Shown here in pieces: positions 24,875-34,831 of a stretch of DNA of 64,000 nucleotides. The stretch's first letter is position 1. Each line of letters starts with the position of its first letter. The stretch comes from Bdellovibrionales bacterium RIFCSPHIGHO2_01_FULL_40_29 (GTDB lineage: Bacteria > Bdellovibrionota > Bdellovibrionia > Bdellovibrionales > Bdellovibrionaceae), in NCBI GenBank assembly GCA_001771815.1, contig MEPU01000007.1, forward strand, positions 186,001 through 250,000, given 5' to 3'. Both the position numbers and the translations under genes were made by a program. The notes beneath the pieces were generated by a model. The model was not told where the DNA came from. It worked only from the letters and a program-made list of their open reading frames with translations, and searched no databases.

Positions 24875-26477
24875 ATTTTCCTTTAAAAACAAAAAATATA
24901 AAAAGCATACCCCAAAGAATCCAATCCCAATGCCCAAAGCGTGTGTAAAAACTTTGCCTTGGATTTTTAAGATAAGGAACTTCAAAAGTATGGGTCCACG
25001 GCGTATTCATTTCCGAAGTTTTCAGGATTGTCCCATTGGCTAAAATAGCACTCGAGATTCCTGTATTGGTTGCGCGAACCAAGGGTCTTCGCACTTCAAT
25101 CGCCCGTGCCAATGTCATGATATTATGCTGAAAAGGTTCACCCCACCAGCCAAACCATGAATCGTTTGTGACATTAAACAAAACTTGTGACCCTTTGAGT
25201 GCTAATCCTCGAGAAAATGCAGAATCCAATGATTCATAGCAAATTTGAGGTCCTAAAATAATATTCTTTTGATTTTTAAGTTCGATCTGCTGAGGGCTGG
25301 GGCCCGGACCTCGTTCATAGACGCCAACAAAAGGAAAAAGTTTATACAAGAAGGGGATATATTCCCCAAAGGGCATGTACTCGCCAAAGGCTAAAAGTGC
25401 TGATTTATTGTAGGTTTTAGCAGCGAGAGTTTTTTGAGGACTTAAGAAAAAAACAGAGTTGCTTGTCAGTGGATATCCCAGAAGATCTCGGCGATCAAGA
25501 TGTTGTGAGTAAGCTCCGGTGACAAGCGGAATAGACCACTGGTGGACTTTCTGTAAAAGTACTTGCTGAAGATGGCGCGTGTGAAAGTAGGGATCAAGAG
25601 CAAAGGGCAGGGCTGTTTCTGGCCAAAGAATAATTTCAGTTTCAGGATGAGTTTGTAGATGCTGATCCGTTAAATTAGCAAAGATCTCTAGGATAAATAA
25701 TTGAAACCGTTCTTTTTTTTCGGATTGAATTTTTTCAGAATTCCCAATATTGCCTTGAACAACTGCGAATTGGATCGAACTATCTGTTTTTGACCAGTAT
25801 TTTTCTTTAACAACTCCAACTGCCGTGAGGGCGCCCAGGACGCCAATTAACAGTGTAAAAATAAGAACTGCAAAACGTCGGTCTTCGCGCCGTTTGACCC
25901 AGCAGTATCCCAATACGGCCTGAGCCAAAAGTATCCATGTCGATAATCCCCAAAAACCAACCATATCCGCCCACTGATACAGCGGAATCTTCATCCACAA
26001 AAGGGTGTATCCCAAATTCCACTCGAAAATGCTGGGCCAAACGCGTTCAACAAGCGCCAAGGTCAGGGCCATCAGAAAAAATTGTGATAAGCGAGACTTG
26101 ATCTGTCGCCGGCGAATCAAAAAGGCAGCAATAACAGCGGCGATTGGAATATAAACATGCACAGTTGCGGCAAAGAGTAAAAGCCCCATCAAAGATAAGA
26201 AGGCGTTGAAGCCACCAAACTCACTGGCTGTGTAATAAACCCAGTTAAATCCAATCAATGTGAGGATAAATTGGGTGAGCCAACCCGCTAAAAAAACACG
26301 AGTGAGTGGGCTATTTTCTTGAAGTAACTGCAAAGCGGCGATCCAAAATGGAATGTAGCAAAACAAAATGGCCCATCCAGGGAATGGAATGTAAGAAGTT
26401 CCTACTAAAATGCCACTGAAAATCGACCACAAATAGGGTCGAGGAATCTGTTTTAAGTTACGAAAAATATTCGACAT
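24861..26477 (-). CDS. lnt: Apolipoprotein N-acyltransferase
   Basis: 538-residue inner-membrane enzyme that adds the third acyl chain to lipoproteins, important here given the many lipoproteins in the window. Several transmembrane helices fill residues 10-220 and one more is at the C-terminus. The nitrilase-like periplasmic domain carries the Glu-Lys-Cys triad: ILWPETALPF (Glu), YNKSALLAFGEYMPF (Lys) and GPQICYESLD (Cys). The start at 26477 fits the family N-terminus; the open frame upstream reads antisense through the next gene and is not coding. A TATGAT hexamer lies 12 bases before the ATG. The gene is divergent from the zinc-ribbon gene 44 bp away. Confidence 0.95.
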   Translation of the reverse strand: MSNIFRNLKQIPRPYLWSIFSGILVGTSYIPFPGWAILFCYIPFWIAALQLLQENSPLTRVFLAGWLTQFILTLIGFNWVYYTASEFGGFNAFLSLMGLLLFAATVHVYIPIAAVIAAFLIRRRQIKSRLSQFFLMALTLALVERVWPSIFEWNLGYTLLWMKIPLYQWADMVGFWGLSTWILLAQAVLGYCWVKRREDRRFAVLIFTLLIGVLGALTAVGVVKEKYWSKTDSSIQFAVVQGNIGNSEKIQSEKKERFQLFILEIFANLTDQHLQTHPETEIILWPETALPFALDPYFHTRHLQQVLLQKVHQWSIPLVTGAYSQHLDRRDLLGYPLTSNSVFFLSPQKTLAAKTYNKSALLAFGEYMPFGEYIPFLYKLFPFVGVYERGPGPSPQQIELKNQKNIILGPQICYESLDSAFSRGLALKGSQVLFNVTNDSWFGWWGEPFQHNIMTLARAIEVRRPLVRATNTGISSAILANGTILKTSEMNTPWTHTFEVPYLKNPRQSFYTRFGHWDWILWGMLFIFFVFKGKYVRD

Positions 26478-26521
26478 CCCTAAAGTGTTATCATATCCTT
26501 GCGGGTAGGGGGTAGCAGCAA

Positions 26522-27262
26522 TTGGACATTTTAAACACTTCAAATGAAATTCGATTCCGTTGTCCAAGTTGTGAAAAACTTTATCGCACTCAAGCAGATG
26601 TCTTTGCGGACGCAGAGCCAGAACCTGAATTTGATTGTGAAGGGTGCCAAAAGACCTTTGCCCTGACGCGCACTTTGAACTCTTTTGGCCTTTTTGAAAC
26701 CAAAACACGAGATTCAAATTTTTTAACCTGTCCGAAGTGCACGCATTTGATGCCCAATGCCGCAAAAGAATGCCCATCATGCGGCATTTTTATTGAGAAG
26801 TTTCAGCAAAAAATGGAGCAAAAAGAAAGTCCTGCGCTTTATGAAATCAATCAATTATGGGCAGCGGTACTTGAAAACTTTAACAACGATCAAAATCATC
26901 AAAACTTTTTAACTCTTTGTCAGAAAAAAATGGCTTTGAATTTTGCATTTCAGAAGTACGACGATCTTCGTAAAACCATGGGCTATGATCTGCTTTGCGA
27001 AAAGTATTTGAAACAAATTGAAGTGCGTCTTGAACAGCAGTTTATCGCAAAAATGCGCAAGGACATGACGACGGAAAAAACCACTGGAAAAGCCATGAGC
27101 CAATGGATTTTTGCTGGAATTGGTTTTGTGGGACTTGCACTTTTAATTTTTAATAAGATCCGACCGACATATCCTAATTTGACAGGTCTTGTTGTGGCAA
27201 TCACATTGTTGTCATTTGGATTATGGCTTTTTTCATCTCAAAAAAATAATAACACTCTCTAA
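26522..27262 (+). CDS. Double zinc-ribbon protein with C-terminal membrane anchor
   Basis: 246-residue protein starting at TTG 26522 with AGGGGGT upstream. Two zinc ribbons are evident: C14PSC17 with C39EGC42, and C70PKC73 with C84PSC87. A helical charged region (about 95-190) follows. Two hydrophobic helices end the protein (WIFAGIGFVGLALLIF; LTGLVVAITLLSFGLWLF), giving a hairpin anchor with both termini cytoplasmic. The layout (MJ0042-type finger, then membrane) is common in delta-type bacteria and often unassigned. It is divergent from lnt and convergent with the subtilase gene. Function unknown. Confidence 0.85.
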   Translation: MDILNTSNEIRFRCPSCEKLYRTQADVFADAEPEPEFDCEGCQKTFALTRTLNSFGLFETKTRDSNFLTCPKCTHLMPNAAKECPSCGIFIEKFQQKMEQKESPALYEINQLWAAVLENFNNDQNHQNFLTLCQKKMALNFAFQKYDDLRKTMGYDLLCEKYLKQIEVRLEQQFIAKMRKDMTTEKTTGKAMSQWIFAGIGFVGLALLIFNKIRPTYPNLTGLVVAITLLSFGLWLFSSQKNNNTL

Positions 27263-27283
27263 AAACTTCGGCTTAAAAGTAGG

Positions 27284-28681
27284 CTATTGGTCTTCGGTGC
27301 TTTGTTCTGTTCCCAAGCGCACTGGTTGCTTTTGCTTAAGCTGAGGCTGTTGAACAGCATCGAGTAAACTTTTTCCAAAGCGCGCTACATTCTTTGTGGC
27401 TTTCAAGTTTGGGTCTTCATGCTGTCGTTTATTCTGTTTGGGATCAGAATAAAATTTATCCTGAACCACCTCAGATTTGTCAGCACCAGAGAAGGCCTTT
27501 GCGCCACTCAGAATAGTAAGTGATTTAAAAAGATTCAGCTGACGTGCGGTCCGAGTTTTTGCAAACAAAGATTGCGAGGTGTCGCCGGTAGCCAAAATAT
27601 ATTTTTTCACATCCACAGCTTGATAGTACTGTCCTTTGTGGGACATAACCAAGGCCGCCGCTCCGGTTACAAAGGCGGTGGCTTGGGACGTTCCTGTCAT
27701 GAGTCCATAAGAGTTATTGGGTAAGCACGAAAGAATATTTTGTCCAGGAGCTGCGATATCAACAGTTTCTGTTCCGTAATTTGAAGACGCCAGAACTTCG
27801 GTTGTTTGATCAATGGCCGTGACAGAAATAATATTTTTTAATTTATAATCTGCGGGGTAGTAGTGATGTTGATCCGAGTTGGATCGCTCATTTCCAGCAG
27901 CAGCGACAAATAAAATCCCCTTTTGTTCGGCCAAGGAGACCGCTTCAAACTCATCTTGAGAGTAATCCGTACCACCACCGGAGTAATTGATAATGTGCGC
28001 CCCCATTTTGACGGCATACTGAATAGAGGCAATCGTGTTTTTTAAATTATCTGTGTTAGGAACTTTTGGATCAAAATATTTCAGAACCATGATACTGACC
28101 TTTGGTGCAATACCGCTGATTCCTTTTCTATTCTCGGCTTCTGCGCCAATGATTCCAGCGATGTGGGTTCCGTGTCCATGATTGTCATCTAAGCGATTGT
28201 TATTCGAGACAAAATTCCAGCCATGCACATCATCGACAAATCCATTTTCATCATCATCAATGCCATTTGTGGATTTGTTTTTTCCTTTATTGTCGGTTCC
28301 GGTTTCTCCGGGATTGGTCCAAATATTTGCTTTAAGATCTTCGTGGTTTTCATCGATTCCCGTGTCAATCACGGCAATCAATACATCACGACTGCCTTGA
28401 GTCACGGACCAAGCACGAGCCGCATCGGATTTTTTTAATCCCCAGGCTTGTTTGATTGCCGGATCATTAAATAGTGCTGAGGGCTCATCAATGACCTGCG
28501 TGGTTTGGTCTTTGACCTGGCCAAGCTCAAGATCGCGTCCTTCATCAAACTTATTTTTCTTTTTAGTGGATTGAGTTTGTCGACTGGGGTTCTCGGAGAT
28601 GAAAAATTGATAGGTCAATAGCGATGCGCAAAATATAAAGAAAATGCCTGCTGTTGTCAGTGTCCCGTTGAGTTTTTTCAT
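27284..28681 (-). CDS. Subtilisin-like (S8) serine protease, exported
   Basis: 465-residue subtilase. An N-terminal hydrophobic segment (about 8-28, no clear cleavage or lipobox) exports or anchors it. The catalytic triad is complete: Asp106 in AVIDTGID, His170 in NHGHGTHIAG, Ser332 in MTGTSQATAF, with oxyanion Asn264 in AAAGN. A calcium-loop-like Asp/Gly/Asn-rich segment (residues 128-152, NGIDDDENGFVDD) is present. A polar, Lys/Gln-rich C-terminal tail extends past the catalytic domain (about 395-465). It lies 74 bp after slt on the same strand, with an inverted repeat between. Expected role is periplasmic or extracellular proteolysis. Confidence 0.93.
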   Translation of the reverse strand: MKKLNGTLTTAGIFFIFCASLLTYQFFISENPSRQTQSTKKKNKFDEGRDLELGQVKDQTTQVIDEPSALFNDPAIKQAWGLKKSDAARAWSVTQGSRDVLIAVIDTGIDENHEDLKANIWTNPGETGTDNKGKNKSTNGIDDDENGFVDDVHGWNFVSNNNRLDDNHGHGTHIAGIIGAEAENRKGISGIAPKVSIMVLKYFDPKVPNTDNLKNTIASIQYAVKMGAHIINYSGGGTDYSQDEFEAVSLAEQKGILFVAAAGNERSNSDQHHYYPADYKLKNIISVTAIDQTTEVLASSNYGTETVDIAAPGQNILSCLPNNSYGLMTGTSQATAFVTGAAALVMSHKGQYYQAVDVKKYILATGDTSQSLFAKTRTARQLNLFKSLTILSGAKAFSGADKSEVVQDKFYSDPKQNKRQHEDPNLKATKNVARFGKSLLDAVQQPQLKQKQPVRLGTEQSTEDQ

Positions 28682-28700
28682 ATACTCAACGTGTCGGATG

Positions 28701-28720
28701 GTTACAGGTGATTCTGTAAC
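28701..28720. repeat. Inverted repeat before the subtilase gene
   Basis: GTTACAG (28701-28707) and CTGTAAC (28714-28720) are perfect 7-bp arms with a 6-base centre, 20 bases before the minus-strand start at 28681. No T-tract follows, so it may be an operator or a weak hairpin. Confidence 0.3.
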
Positions 28721-28755
28721 TTAAATGACCTCAATAGAAGACTTGTAATTGAGAA

Positions 28756-30639
28756 CTAATTATTTGCGGCCGTGTTCTTTTTTGAGTCAGTCCATTCTAA
28801 AAATTCCGCAGGAAACAGATGCTCTTCGTCTCGTTTTGAGATGCGTTCATAGAATAATTTGTTGCGGGCAATCAACTTCACGTAGGTTCTAGTTTCCTCA
28901 TAGGGAATTTCCTCGATGAACTCCAACATATCAGCCCTGTTGCGGGTGCGAAGCCAGCCACTCAGTGCATTGGGTCCAGCGTTGTAGGCGGCTGCAACGA
29001 AGGTCAATTGGCCAGATTGTTTTTTGATTTGTTCCATAAGTTCCAGTGCACCCAATTGGATATTGATCTCGGGATCATACAGATCGTGGGGCTCTCGGTA
29101 GCTGATGTCGAATTTTTTCGAGAGTTGTTTTGCCAGACGAGGAATCATTTGCATCAACCCCAAGGCATCTGCGGGGCTACGTGTTTTTTCATTAAATGCG
29201 GATTCTTGTTTCATGATTGAATAAATGAGCGACGATGGAATCGATGTCTTTTCGGACATGATCTTCACTTGATCCTGGTGAGGTTGTGGGTAGACCAAAT
29301 TGGCATAAGTTACAAGAACTTCAATTCGACCGTTATTATCAAGCTTTCCAAAAGCGGCAAACAAGGGCAAATAGCGCAGGCCGTGCTCGGCCAAATAGAG
29401 TCCAAGATTGATATTGTCTTCGGGGGATTTGCCTAAAATGGAAACGGATCGTTCTGCAAGATCTAATTCTTGAAATCGGATGAGATCTTGAAAAATATTT
29501 TTTTCAATGGGATTTAAGAATCCCAATTCCAAATCAAAGGGGAACTTTTTTTCAAATTTGATTTTTGAAATCGCAGGAAGCTTGCGTCCTAATTCGTGGT
29601 AAGCAACCAGTCCGTAATAACCAAAAAAATCATCTTGAGTGATGGATTCAAGTATCTTGCGGGCTTCTTCTTTTTTATCCTGTTGACTTAAAGTTCGCGA
29701 TCTAAAGAAATTAGCCCGAGATTTCTCGCTGATATCAGTTGTTGTCTCGGCCAGCAATTGAAAAGATTTTTCAGCCTCGGGCCATTTTTTTTCCTTCAGT
29801 AAAATCCAGGATTTCAGCCACAAAATGCGATCCATATTGAAGGACAAAGGTTTTGGTTTATATGTTTGAATATCAGCGGCGGCTAAATCATACAGCGCCA
29901 CGGCGTGGTCCATATCCAATTTTTCTTCAGCCATGCGGGCTTGCAAAAAATAAATTTCACCAACAGTTGAGTCGTCTTTTAACAGAGTAAGTGCTTCTTC
30001 AAGGACTGTTTGGGCTTTTGAAAGTTTGTCTTCGGTCCAAAAAGTTCTGGCATAAAGCTGCGAGGCTTCATAGTAAATGATTCTATTTTCTATATTCTTT
30101 TTGTTTTTGAAATTGGTCCTGGCCCAGATGTGCATGGCGGTTGTTGTTTTTATAAAATCATGACGGCGTCCATTGTTTTTCTGTTTCGCGCGAAGTTGTT
30201 TGTAGGCTTTGTATTTTTCAGCAGGTGTTTTTGCCAGTTGCAGGCGCAGCTTAAGGTCATCGATACTAAGACTTCCCAGTGAAGTCGGCGCGGAGGTTGG
30301 ATCAAATTCCGCAATTCTTTCTGCATAAATTCTTTTTTCAACGTCAGATAGTTTTTGCACATCAAATGTAAAGTTGGCGCATCTTTTTTTTGCAACAAGT
30401 GCGGCCAGATTGTTTAAGGAAAAATTTGTATCTTCAGCGCGCTCAATAAGCACATCACATGCCCAGTTTGAAAGTTTCCCAGTGGGCTCTGAGGATATCG
30501 GATCGGGCGCTAAAGAGCTTTCGCTGATCATATCATCAGTGGCCAAGGGGATTGGTCCGGGAATGGATATAGTTTTTGCTGTGGGCTGAGTGCTGCAAGC
30601 AATAAGGACCAAACAAAAATAGCTCAGGTATCGCTTCAT
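28756..30639 (-). CDS. slt: Soluble-type lytic transglycosylase, lipoprotein
   Basis: 627-residue Slt70-like murein transglycosylase. Lipoprotein signal [15 protein letters not shown] (lipobox LIAC). A long superhelical region (about 60-455) of helical repeats precedes the catalytic goose-lysozyme-like domain (about 460-600): QESAFNEKTRSPADALGLMQ with the catalytic Glu, QLGALELMEQI, and AAYNAGPNALSGWL. It cleaves glycan strands to 1,6-anhydro products. The ATG overlaps the clpA stop (ATGA), an odd coupling of a cytosolic unfoldase with an envelope enzyme. Cell-wall remodelling is central to predation and septation in this lineage. Confidence 0.93.
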   Translation of the reverse strand: MKRYLSYFCLVLIACSTQPTAKTISIPGPIPLATDDMISESSLAPDPISSEPTGKLSNWACDVLIERAEDTNFSLNNLAALVAKKRCANFTFDVQKLSDVEKRIYAERIAEFDPTSAPTSLGSLSIDDLKLRLQLAKTPAEKYKAYKQLRAKQKNNGRRHDFIKTTTAMHIWARTNFKNKKNIENRIIYYEASQLYARTFWTEDKLSKAQTVLEEALTLLKDDSTVGEIYFLQARMAEEKLDMDHAVALYDLAAADIQTYKPKPLSFNMDRILWLKSWILLKEKKWPEAEKSFQLLAETTTDISEKSRANFFRSRTLSQQDKKEEARKILESITQDDFFGYYGLVAYHELGRKLPAISKIKFEKKFPFDLELGFLNPIEKNIFQDLIRFQELDLAERSVSILGKSPEDNINLGLYLAEHGLRYLPLFAAFGKLDNNGRIEVLVTYANLVYPQPHQDQVKIMSEKTSIPSSLIYSIMKQESAFNEKTRSPADALGLMQMIPRLAKQLSKKFDISYREPHDLYDPEINIQLGALELMEQIKKQSGQLTFVAAAYNAGPNALSGWLRTRNRADMLEFIEEIPYEETRTYVKLIARNKLFYERISKRDEEHLFPAEFLEWTDSKKNTAANN

Positions 30640-32966
30640 GTTGCCAATTCCTTTTTTGATTTCCCCAAAGTCTTTTTGGAGGACGATAGAAACTCAAATT
30701 GCAGTCGATTCTTTGAATTTTCTTTTACAAGAGTCACTGAAACTTTTCCGCCGTCTTTAAGTTTGCCAAATAAAATCTCATCGACAAGTTGTGATTTAAC
30801 ACGTTGATCAATGGTGCGAGAAATAGGGCGTGCTCCATAAATTGGATCAAAACCTTCGGTAGCCAAGTAGGCAACAACATCATCAGTGTACTCAAGTTCA
30901 ATATTTTTCTGAGCCAGACTCATTCGGAGTTCAGTTAAAAACTTTTCAACAACATTCTGGATCAATTCTTTGGATAAAGAGTTGAAATACACAACCTGAT
31001 CCAACCGATTCAGAAATTCTGGAGCAAACGTTTTTTTGATGGCTTCCTGGCTGACGCCCGTACGATCATTAAGACCCAAGCCAATTGTGCCTTTGGCGAC
31101 ATCTTGGGCTCCGGCATTTGAAGTCATCACCACCAGCGTGTTTTTAAAATTCACGGTGCGTCCATTGCCATCGGTCAAGCGGCCGCCATCCATGACTTGC
31201 AGTAAGATCGCATAAATATCGGCATGGGCTTTTTCAATTTCATCTAATAAGATCAATGAATAGGGATTCTTGCTGATGACTTCAGTCAGTTGTCCACCTT
31301 GTTCAAACCCCACATATCCCGGAGGGGCGCCAACCAAACGAGACACCGCATGTTTTTCCATGTACTCGCTCATATCAAAACGCTGAAAATGAATTCCCAG
31401 CAGTCGCGCCAATTGTTTGCAAACTTCAGTTTTACCAACACCTGTAGGGCCTGCAAACAGATACGAGCCCCAAGGTTTTTCTTTGTTTTCAAGACCACTA
31501 CGCGCAAATTTTATGGATCGCACCAAGACATCAATGGCTTCGTCTTGTCCGAAGACAACGGATTTTAATTTTTTATCTAAGTCTTTCAGTTCTTTGAGAT
31601 CGTTTTGACTCATGTCGCTGATGGGAACTCCCGCCAAACGACTGACAACATCCATGACATCGGTGGGTTCAATTTGAATAATGGCTGTGCTATTCGGTGA
31701 TGATTTGAGTTTTTTAAAACTGCCCACTTCATCTAATAAATCGATGGCCTTGTCGGGCATTTTTGCCTGAGTTAAGTATTTCAAAGATAAATCCACGCAC
31801 GCCTTTAGAGCTTCTTCAGAATACATTACGTGGTGAAAGCTTTCGAATTTACTTTTAATGCCTCTTAAAATAATAAGTGTGTCCTCAGCCGTCGGCTCGG
31901 AAACATCCAAACGTTGAAAACGTCGAGTCAGTGCTTTGTCTTTTTCAAAATGCTGGCGGTACTCTTGAAAAGTTGTGGCGCCAATGCACGTCAAATCTCC
32001 TTTGGTTAAGGCTGGTTTTAGTAAATTGGAAGCATCCATCGAACCACCAGAGGTCGACCCTGCGCCAACGATTGTGTGAATCTCATCAATAAAAAGAATA
32101 ATATTTTTTCGTTCAACCACTTCTTTTAAAATATTTTTAAGACGACTTTCAAAATCACCTCGGTATTTGGCTCCTGCTAAAATAGATCCCAAATCGATTG
32201 AATAAATAATTTTATCTTTTAAAAACTCGGGGACATCTCCGGAGACAATCTTTTCAGCAAGTCCTTCAGCAATGGCCGTTTTGCCAACGCCAGAATCTCC
32301 AATCAAAAGGGGATTATTTTTTGTTCGTCGCCCTAATGTTTGAATCATTTTCTCAATCAGATCCTGACGGCCGACCAAAGGATCTTTTTTCCCGGATAGA
32401 ACATAATCGTTCAAATTGAGTGCAAAATCTTCGAGAGCCGATTTCTTATTGGTGGGACTTTCAGTAGATTCCTCAGGACGAGCACCCGCTTCAGAAGGAG
32501 CGCCAGGGTGACTGTCCAGGCTGTGACTGACGATGGAAATCACATCAAACTGTTTCACGCCAAATTTTTCTAGACAATACACAGCATTTGATTTTTTCTC
32601 TTCAAAGATAGAAATTAAAACATGCCCTTCGTGAACTTTATTTTTTCCAGCAGCATGCAGCTGAAGAGCCGCGCGTTCAAAAACACGATGCACGGAAAGA
32701 GCCAGCTCGGGTTTCCAGTTTTCAATCGTGTCATCTGCTGTTAATTTTTTTTGATCAGCACTTAATGTTGGATTTTTTTGAATGTAACTTAACAACTCTT
32801 TCTTAAGTGCAGGTATCTCAACGTCTAGTTTTTCTAAAATTTCAACAACCAAGGGAGCTTCGATCAGGCAATAAACAAAATGCTCGAGTGTGACAAACTC
32901 ATGACTTTTTTTTGCTGCTAAATCAATTGATTTGCCAAGACGCTTATCTAATTCTTTTGAAAGCAT
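30636..32966 (-). CDS. clpA: ClpA, AAA+ unfoldase of the ClpAP protease
   Basis: 776-residue class I Clp ATPase. N-terminal repeat domain (residues 1-145), linker to 180, D1 with Walker A GDSGVGKT and Walker [11 protein letters not shown]2 with GPTGVGKT and [10 protein letters not shown], and a C-terminal small domain. An IGL loop (TIGLGLND) for ClpP binding is present after D2. AAAGGAAAC precedes the ATG. It is preceded by clpS (35-bp gap) and coupled to slt by ATGA overlap. The protease ClpP is not encoded in the window. Expected to degrade N-end rule and other substrates. Confidence 0.96.
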   Translation of the reverse strand: MLSKELDKRLGKSIDLAAKKSHEFVTLEHFVYCLIEAPLVVEILEKLDVEIPALKKELLSYIQKNPTLSADQKKLTADDTIENWKPELALSVHRVFERAALQLHAAGKNKVHEGHVLISIFEEKKSNAVYCLEKFGVKQFDVISIVSHSLDSHPGAPSEAGARPEESTESPTNKKSALEDFALNLNDYVLSGKKDPLVGRQDLIEKMIQTLGRRTKNNPLLIGDSGVGKTAIAEGLAEKIVSGDVPEFLKDKIIYSIDLGSILAGAKYRGDFESRLKNILKEVVERKNIILFIDEIHTIVGAGSTSGGSMDASNLLKPALTKGDLTCIGATTFQEYRQHFEKDKALTRRFQRLDVSEPTAEDTLIILRGIKSKFESFHHVMYSEEALKACVDLSLKYLTQAKMPDKAIDLLDEVGSFKKLKSSPNSTAIIQIEPTDVMDVVSRLAGVPISDMSQNDLKELKDLDKKLKSVVFGQDEAIDVLVRSIKFARSGLENKEKPWGSYLFAGPTGVGKTEVCKQLARLLGIHFQRFDMSEYMEKHAVSRLVGAPPGYVGFEQGGQLTEVISKNPYSLILLDEIEKAHADIYAILLQVMDGGRLTDGNGRTVNFKNTLVVMTSNAGAQDVAKGTIGLGLNDRTGVSQEAIKKTFAPEFLNRLDQVVYFNSLSKELIQNVVEKFLTELRMSLAQKNIELEYTDDVVAYLATEGFDPIYGARPISRTIDQRVKSQLVDEILFGKLKDGGKVSVTLVKENSKNRLQFEFLSSSKKTLGKSKKELAT

Positions 32967-33001
32967 TGGTCTGTTTCCTTTCGCTTTTCTTGAGACGGTA
33001 A

Positions 33002-33313
33002 CTAAACTTCTTCCAGCGTTGACTTTAATGGATACTGATTATTTTTTGAAAATTGATTCACCTGAGCAACCTTTGTTTCTGCCACTTCGAATGAGTAAAT
33101 TCCCGCCACCCCAGCGCCTTTGTTGTGAACATCCAGCATGATGGCATGTGCATCTGTTTCATTTTTTCCAAAGAATTTTTTTAAAACAAAAATCACATAA
33201 TCCATAGGAGTGTAATCATCATTTAATAATAATACTTTATATTGTTCCGGTTCTTGCGTCTCATTTTCTATATCCAGATCAAAGTCTGGGTTTTGTGATT
33301 TGTTATGACTCAT
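33002..33313 (-). CDS. clpS: ClpS adaptor for N-end rule substrates
   Basis: 103-residue adaptor that hands N-degron proteins to ClpA. The core is conserved: [42 protein letters not shown] (with the His-containing binding pocket) and a terminal strand KSTLEEV. The N-terminal extension (about 20 residues) is acidic and disordered as usual. It precedes clpA by 35 bp and is divergent from the pilin gene. Together they form a clpS-clpA pair as in many Gram-negatives. Confidence 0.95.
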   Translation of the reverse strand: MSHNKSQNPDFDLDIENETQEPEQYKVLLLNDDYTPMDYVIFVLKKFFGKNETDAHAIMLDVHNKGAGVAGIYSFEVAETKVAQVNQFSKNNQYPLKSTLEEV

Positions 33314-33466
33314 GTCTCAAGTATAGATCAATTCTCAGGATGAGATCATTAAATTATTTTGATTGGACGTGGCACAAACAGGATTGCGTGATGAGACATT
33401 TCTGATACCCTAATGAGGTCGGTAAATAAATACAAATAAGAGACGTTATAAAAGGAGATTTTTTGC

Positions 33467-34039
33467 ATGAAGCATTTTAAAAACAACCAAGCGGGTTTTT
33501 CATTGATCGAGCTGATGGTGGTCGTTGCGATCATCGGAATTTTGTCAGCCATCGGAATTCCACAGTATGCGAAATTTCAAGCCAAGGCGCGGACATCCGA
33601 GGCTAAAGTTGCTTTATCCGCATTATATCAAGCGGAAAAAGCATTTCAGCTAGAATGGAATGGGTACACAGTTGATTTGAACAATGTGGGTTTTGCTGTG
33701 GAAGGCACGGGTTTAAGATACGTGACAGGATTCCAAACAGCTCAAACGTGCAATGCAACAGCCCCTGGTATGCCAACAGAAACAACAACTAGAACGCAGT
33801 CCATTTCAACAGGAGTTTATACAGCGGGTGTTGCTGGATGGAATGCAACAGTGGGTACTGATGGAACACCCATTGCGGCTGGTGTTTTTGTTACTGCATC
33901 GGCTGATTGCACAACAACATCATTTTTGGCAATGGCATTGGGTGATCCAAGAAATACTCCTGCGGCTTTAACAACAGGTTCTGATACATGGCGGATGTCT
34001 CAGGCCAAGGTTTTAACGAATACAGTGACATTGTACTAA
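33467..34039 (+). CDS. pilA: Type IV pilin, PilA-like
   Basis: 190-residue prepilin. The leader KHFKNNQAG ends at the prepilin peptidase site G10/F11, followed by FSLIELMVVVAIIGILSAIG with Glu at +5, the classical N-methylated hydrophobic helix. The C-terminal globular domain has two Cys (QTCNAT and ADCTTT), likely a disulfide as in pilins. AAAAGGAG precedes the ATG. Known for the family: type IV pili; in Bdellovibrio, PilA is needed for prey entry. Which pilin this is, major or minor, cannot be fixed from sequence. A strong terminator closes the unit. Confidence 0.92.
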   Translation: MKHFKNNQAGFSLIELMVVVAIIGILSAIGIPQYAKFQAKARTSEAKVALSALYQAEKAFQLEWNGYTVDLNNVGFAVEGTGLRYVTGFQTAQTCNATAPGMPTETTTRTQSISTGVYTAGVAGWNATVGTDGTPIAAGVFVTASADCTTTSFLAMALGDPRNTPAALTTGSDTWRMSQAKVLTNTVTLY

Positions 34040-34066
34040 AATGAATCTCCTCAGTTTGATGGATAT

Positions 34067-34098
34067 AAAAAGGCAGGAATTTTTTCCTGCCTTTTTTA
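34067..34098 (+). terminator. Intrinsic terminator of the pilin gene
   Basis: AAAAAGGCAGGAA (34067-34079) and TTCCTGCCTTTTT (34084-34096) form a long perfect stem over a 4-base loop, with a T-tract in and after the right arm. Confidence 0.9.
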
Positions 34099-34122
34099 TT
34101 TTTTATCACGTTTAATAGTCGT

Positions 34123-34788
34123 ATGAGAATCGCATGGCATTCGAATTCATTTTACTTTCTAGGTCTTATTTCGGTGGTGAGCTTTGCCATAAGCCATTTC
34201 TTAAGTGAGCCAAAGCCATTGGCGCGTTCAGATTATTTGGCTCCACCCAAAGTGATTGAAAAGCTTTCTTCGGGATTAAAAGTCGCCTCATCTGATTCTT
34301 TTTGGTTGCGCGCTATTCAAGATTTTGATTTTTGTAGTGCTCCTATTAACGATCGCGAGTGCCAGGGGAAGTCGTGGTTATTTCATGTTTTGGATTTAGC
34401 AACAGATTTGGATCCTCGATTTTACTATGCGTTTTATGCTGGTGGATTAGATCTGACTGTCGTGATTTCTGATTATGAAGGGGCCTCTAAAATTTTTGAC
34501 AAAGGTGTTCCCTTGTATCCTAAAAAATGGGGATTTCTGTATGCGGCTGGATACCATGCTTATTTTGAAGAGAAAAATAAGGTCAAAGCCGCCAATTTAT
34601 TTTTTCAAGCAGCAGAAAATGGAGCGCCGGAATGGTTAAAGGTAACCGCTGGCCGTCTTGCTAAAGAAGGCGGCGATACGGAAACATCCGAGCGCATATT
34701 ACAGCAATTGATTCAGACCAGTGATGATCCGAAGCTGGTGGAACGCTTAAAGAAAAAGCTAAGTGATTTAAAATCAACGAACGAATAG
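34123..34788 (+). CDS. Membrane-anchored helical-repeat protein
   Basis: 221-residue protein with an N-terminal hydrophobic helix (SFYFLGLISVVSFAISHFL, about 8-27), so probably inner-membrane anchored with the soluble part outside. The rest is helical and TPR-like (DYEGASKIFDKGVPLYPKKWGFLYAAGYHAYFE; KVKAANLFFQAAENGAPEWL; SERILQQLIQTSDDPKLVERL), with two Cys (DFDFCSAPINDRECQG). It begins 24 bases after the pilin terminator, without a Shine-Dalgarno, and a TTTAAT hexamer ends 6 bases before the ATG, so it may be leaderless. It lies upstream of dnaJ by 43 bp. Function unknown; a pilus-assembly role is only a neighbourhood guess. Confidence 0.75.
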   Translation: MRIAWHSNSFYFLGLISVVSFAISHFLSEPKPLARSDYLAPPKVIEKLSSGLKVASSDSFWLRAIQDFDFCSAPINDRECQGKSWLFHVLDLATDLDPRFYYAFYAGGLDLTVVISDYEGASKIFDKGVPLYPKKWGFLYAAGYHAYFEEKNKVKAANLFFQAAENGAPEWLKVTAGRLAKEGGDTETSERILQQLIQTSDDPKLVERLKKKLSDLKSTNE

Positions 34789-34831
34789 ATCACCACTTGA
34801 CCTTTTTTCAAAATCGCTCATATTTAGGCGC

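Noticed and set aside
24875-24985. Longer mutS2 start with a hydrophobic N-terminus
   Set aside because: It would read across the end of lnt. A strong ribosome site and family N-terminus support 24874.
26478-26780. 100-residue N-terminal extension of lnt
   Set aside because: It is antisense to the zinc-ribbon gene, has no family match, and the normal Lnt start is at 26477.
33370-33387. Sigma-54-like TGGCAC...TTGC before pilA
   Set aside because: The GG and GC elements are 13 bases apart instead of 10, so it does not fit the sigma-54 spacing.
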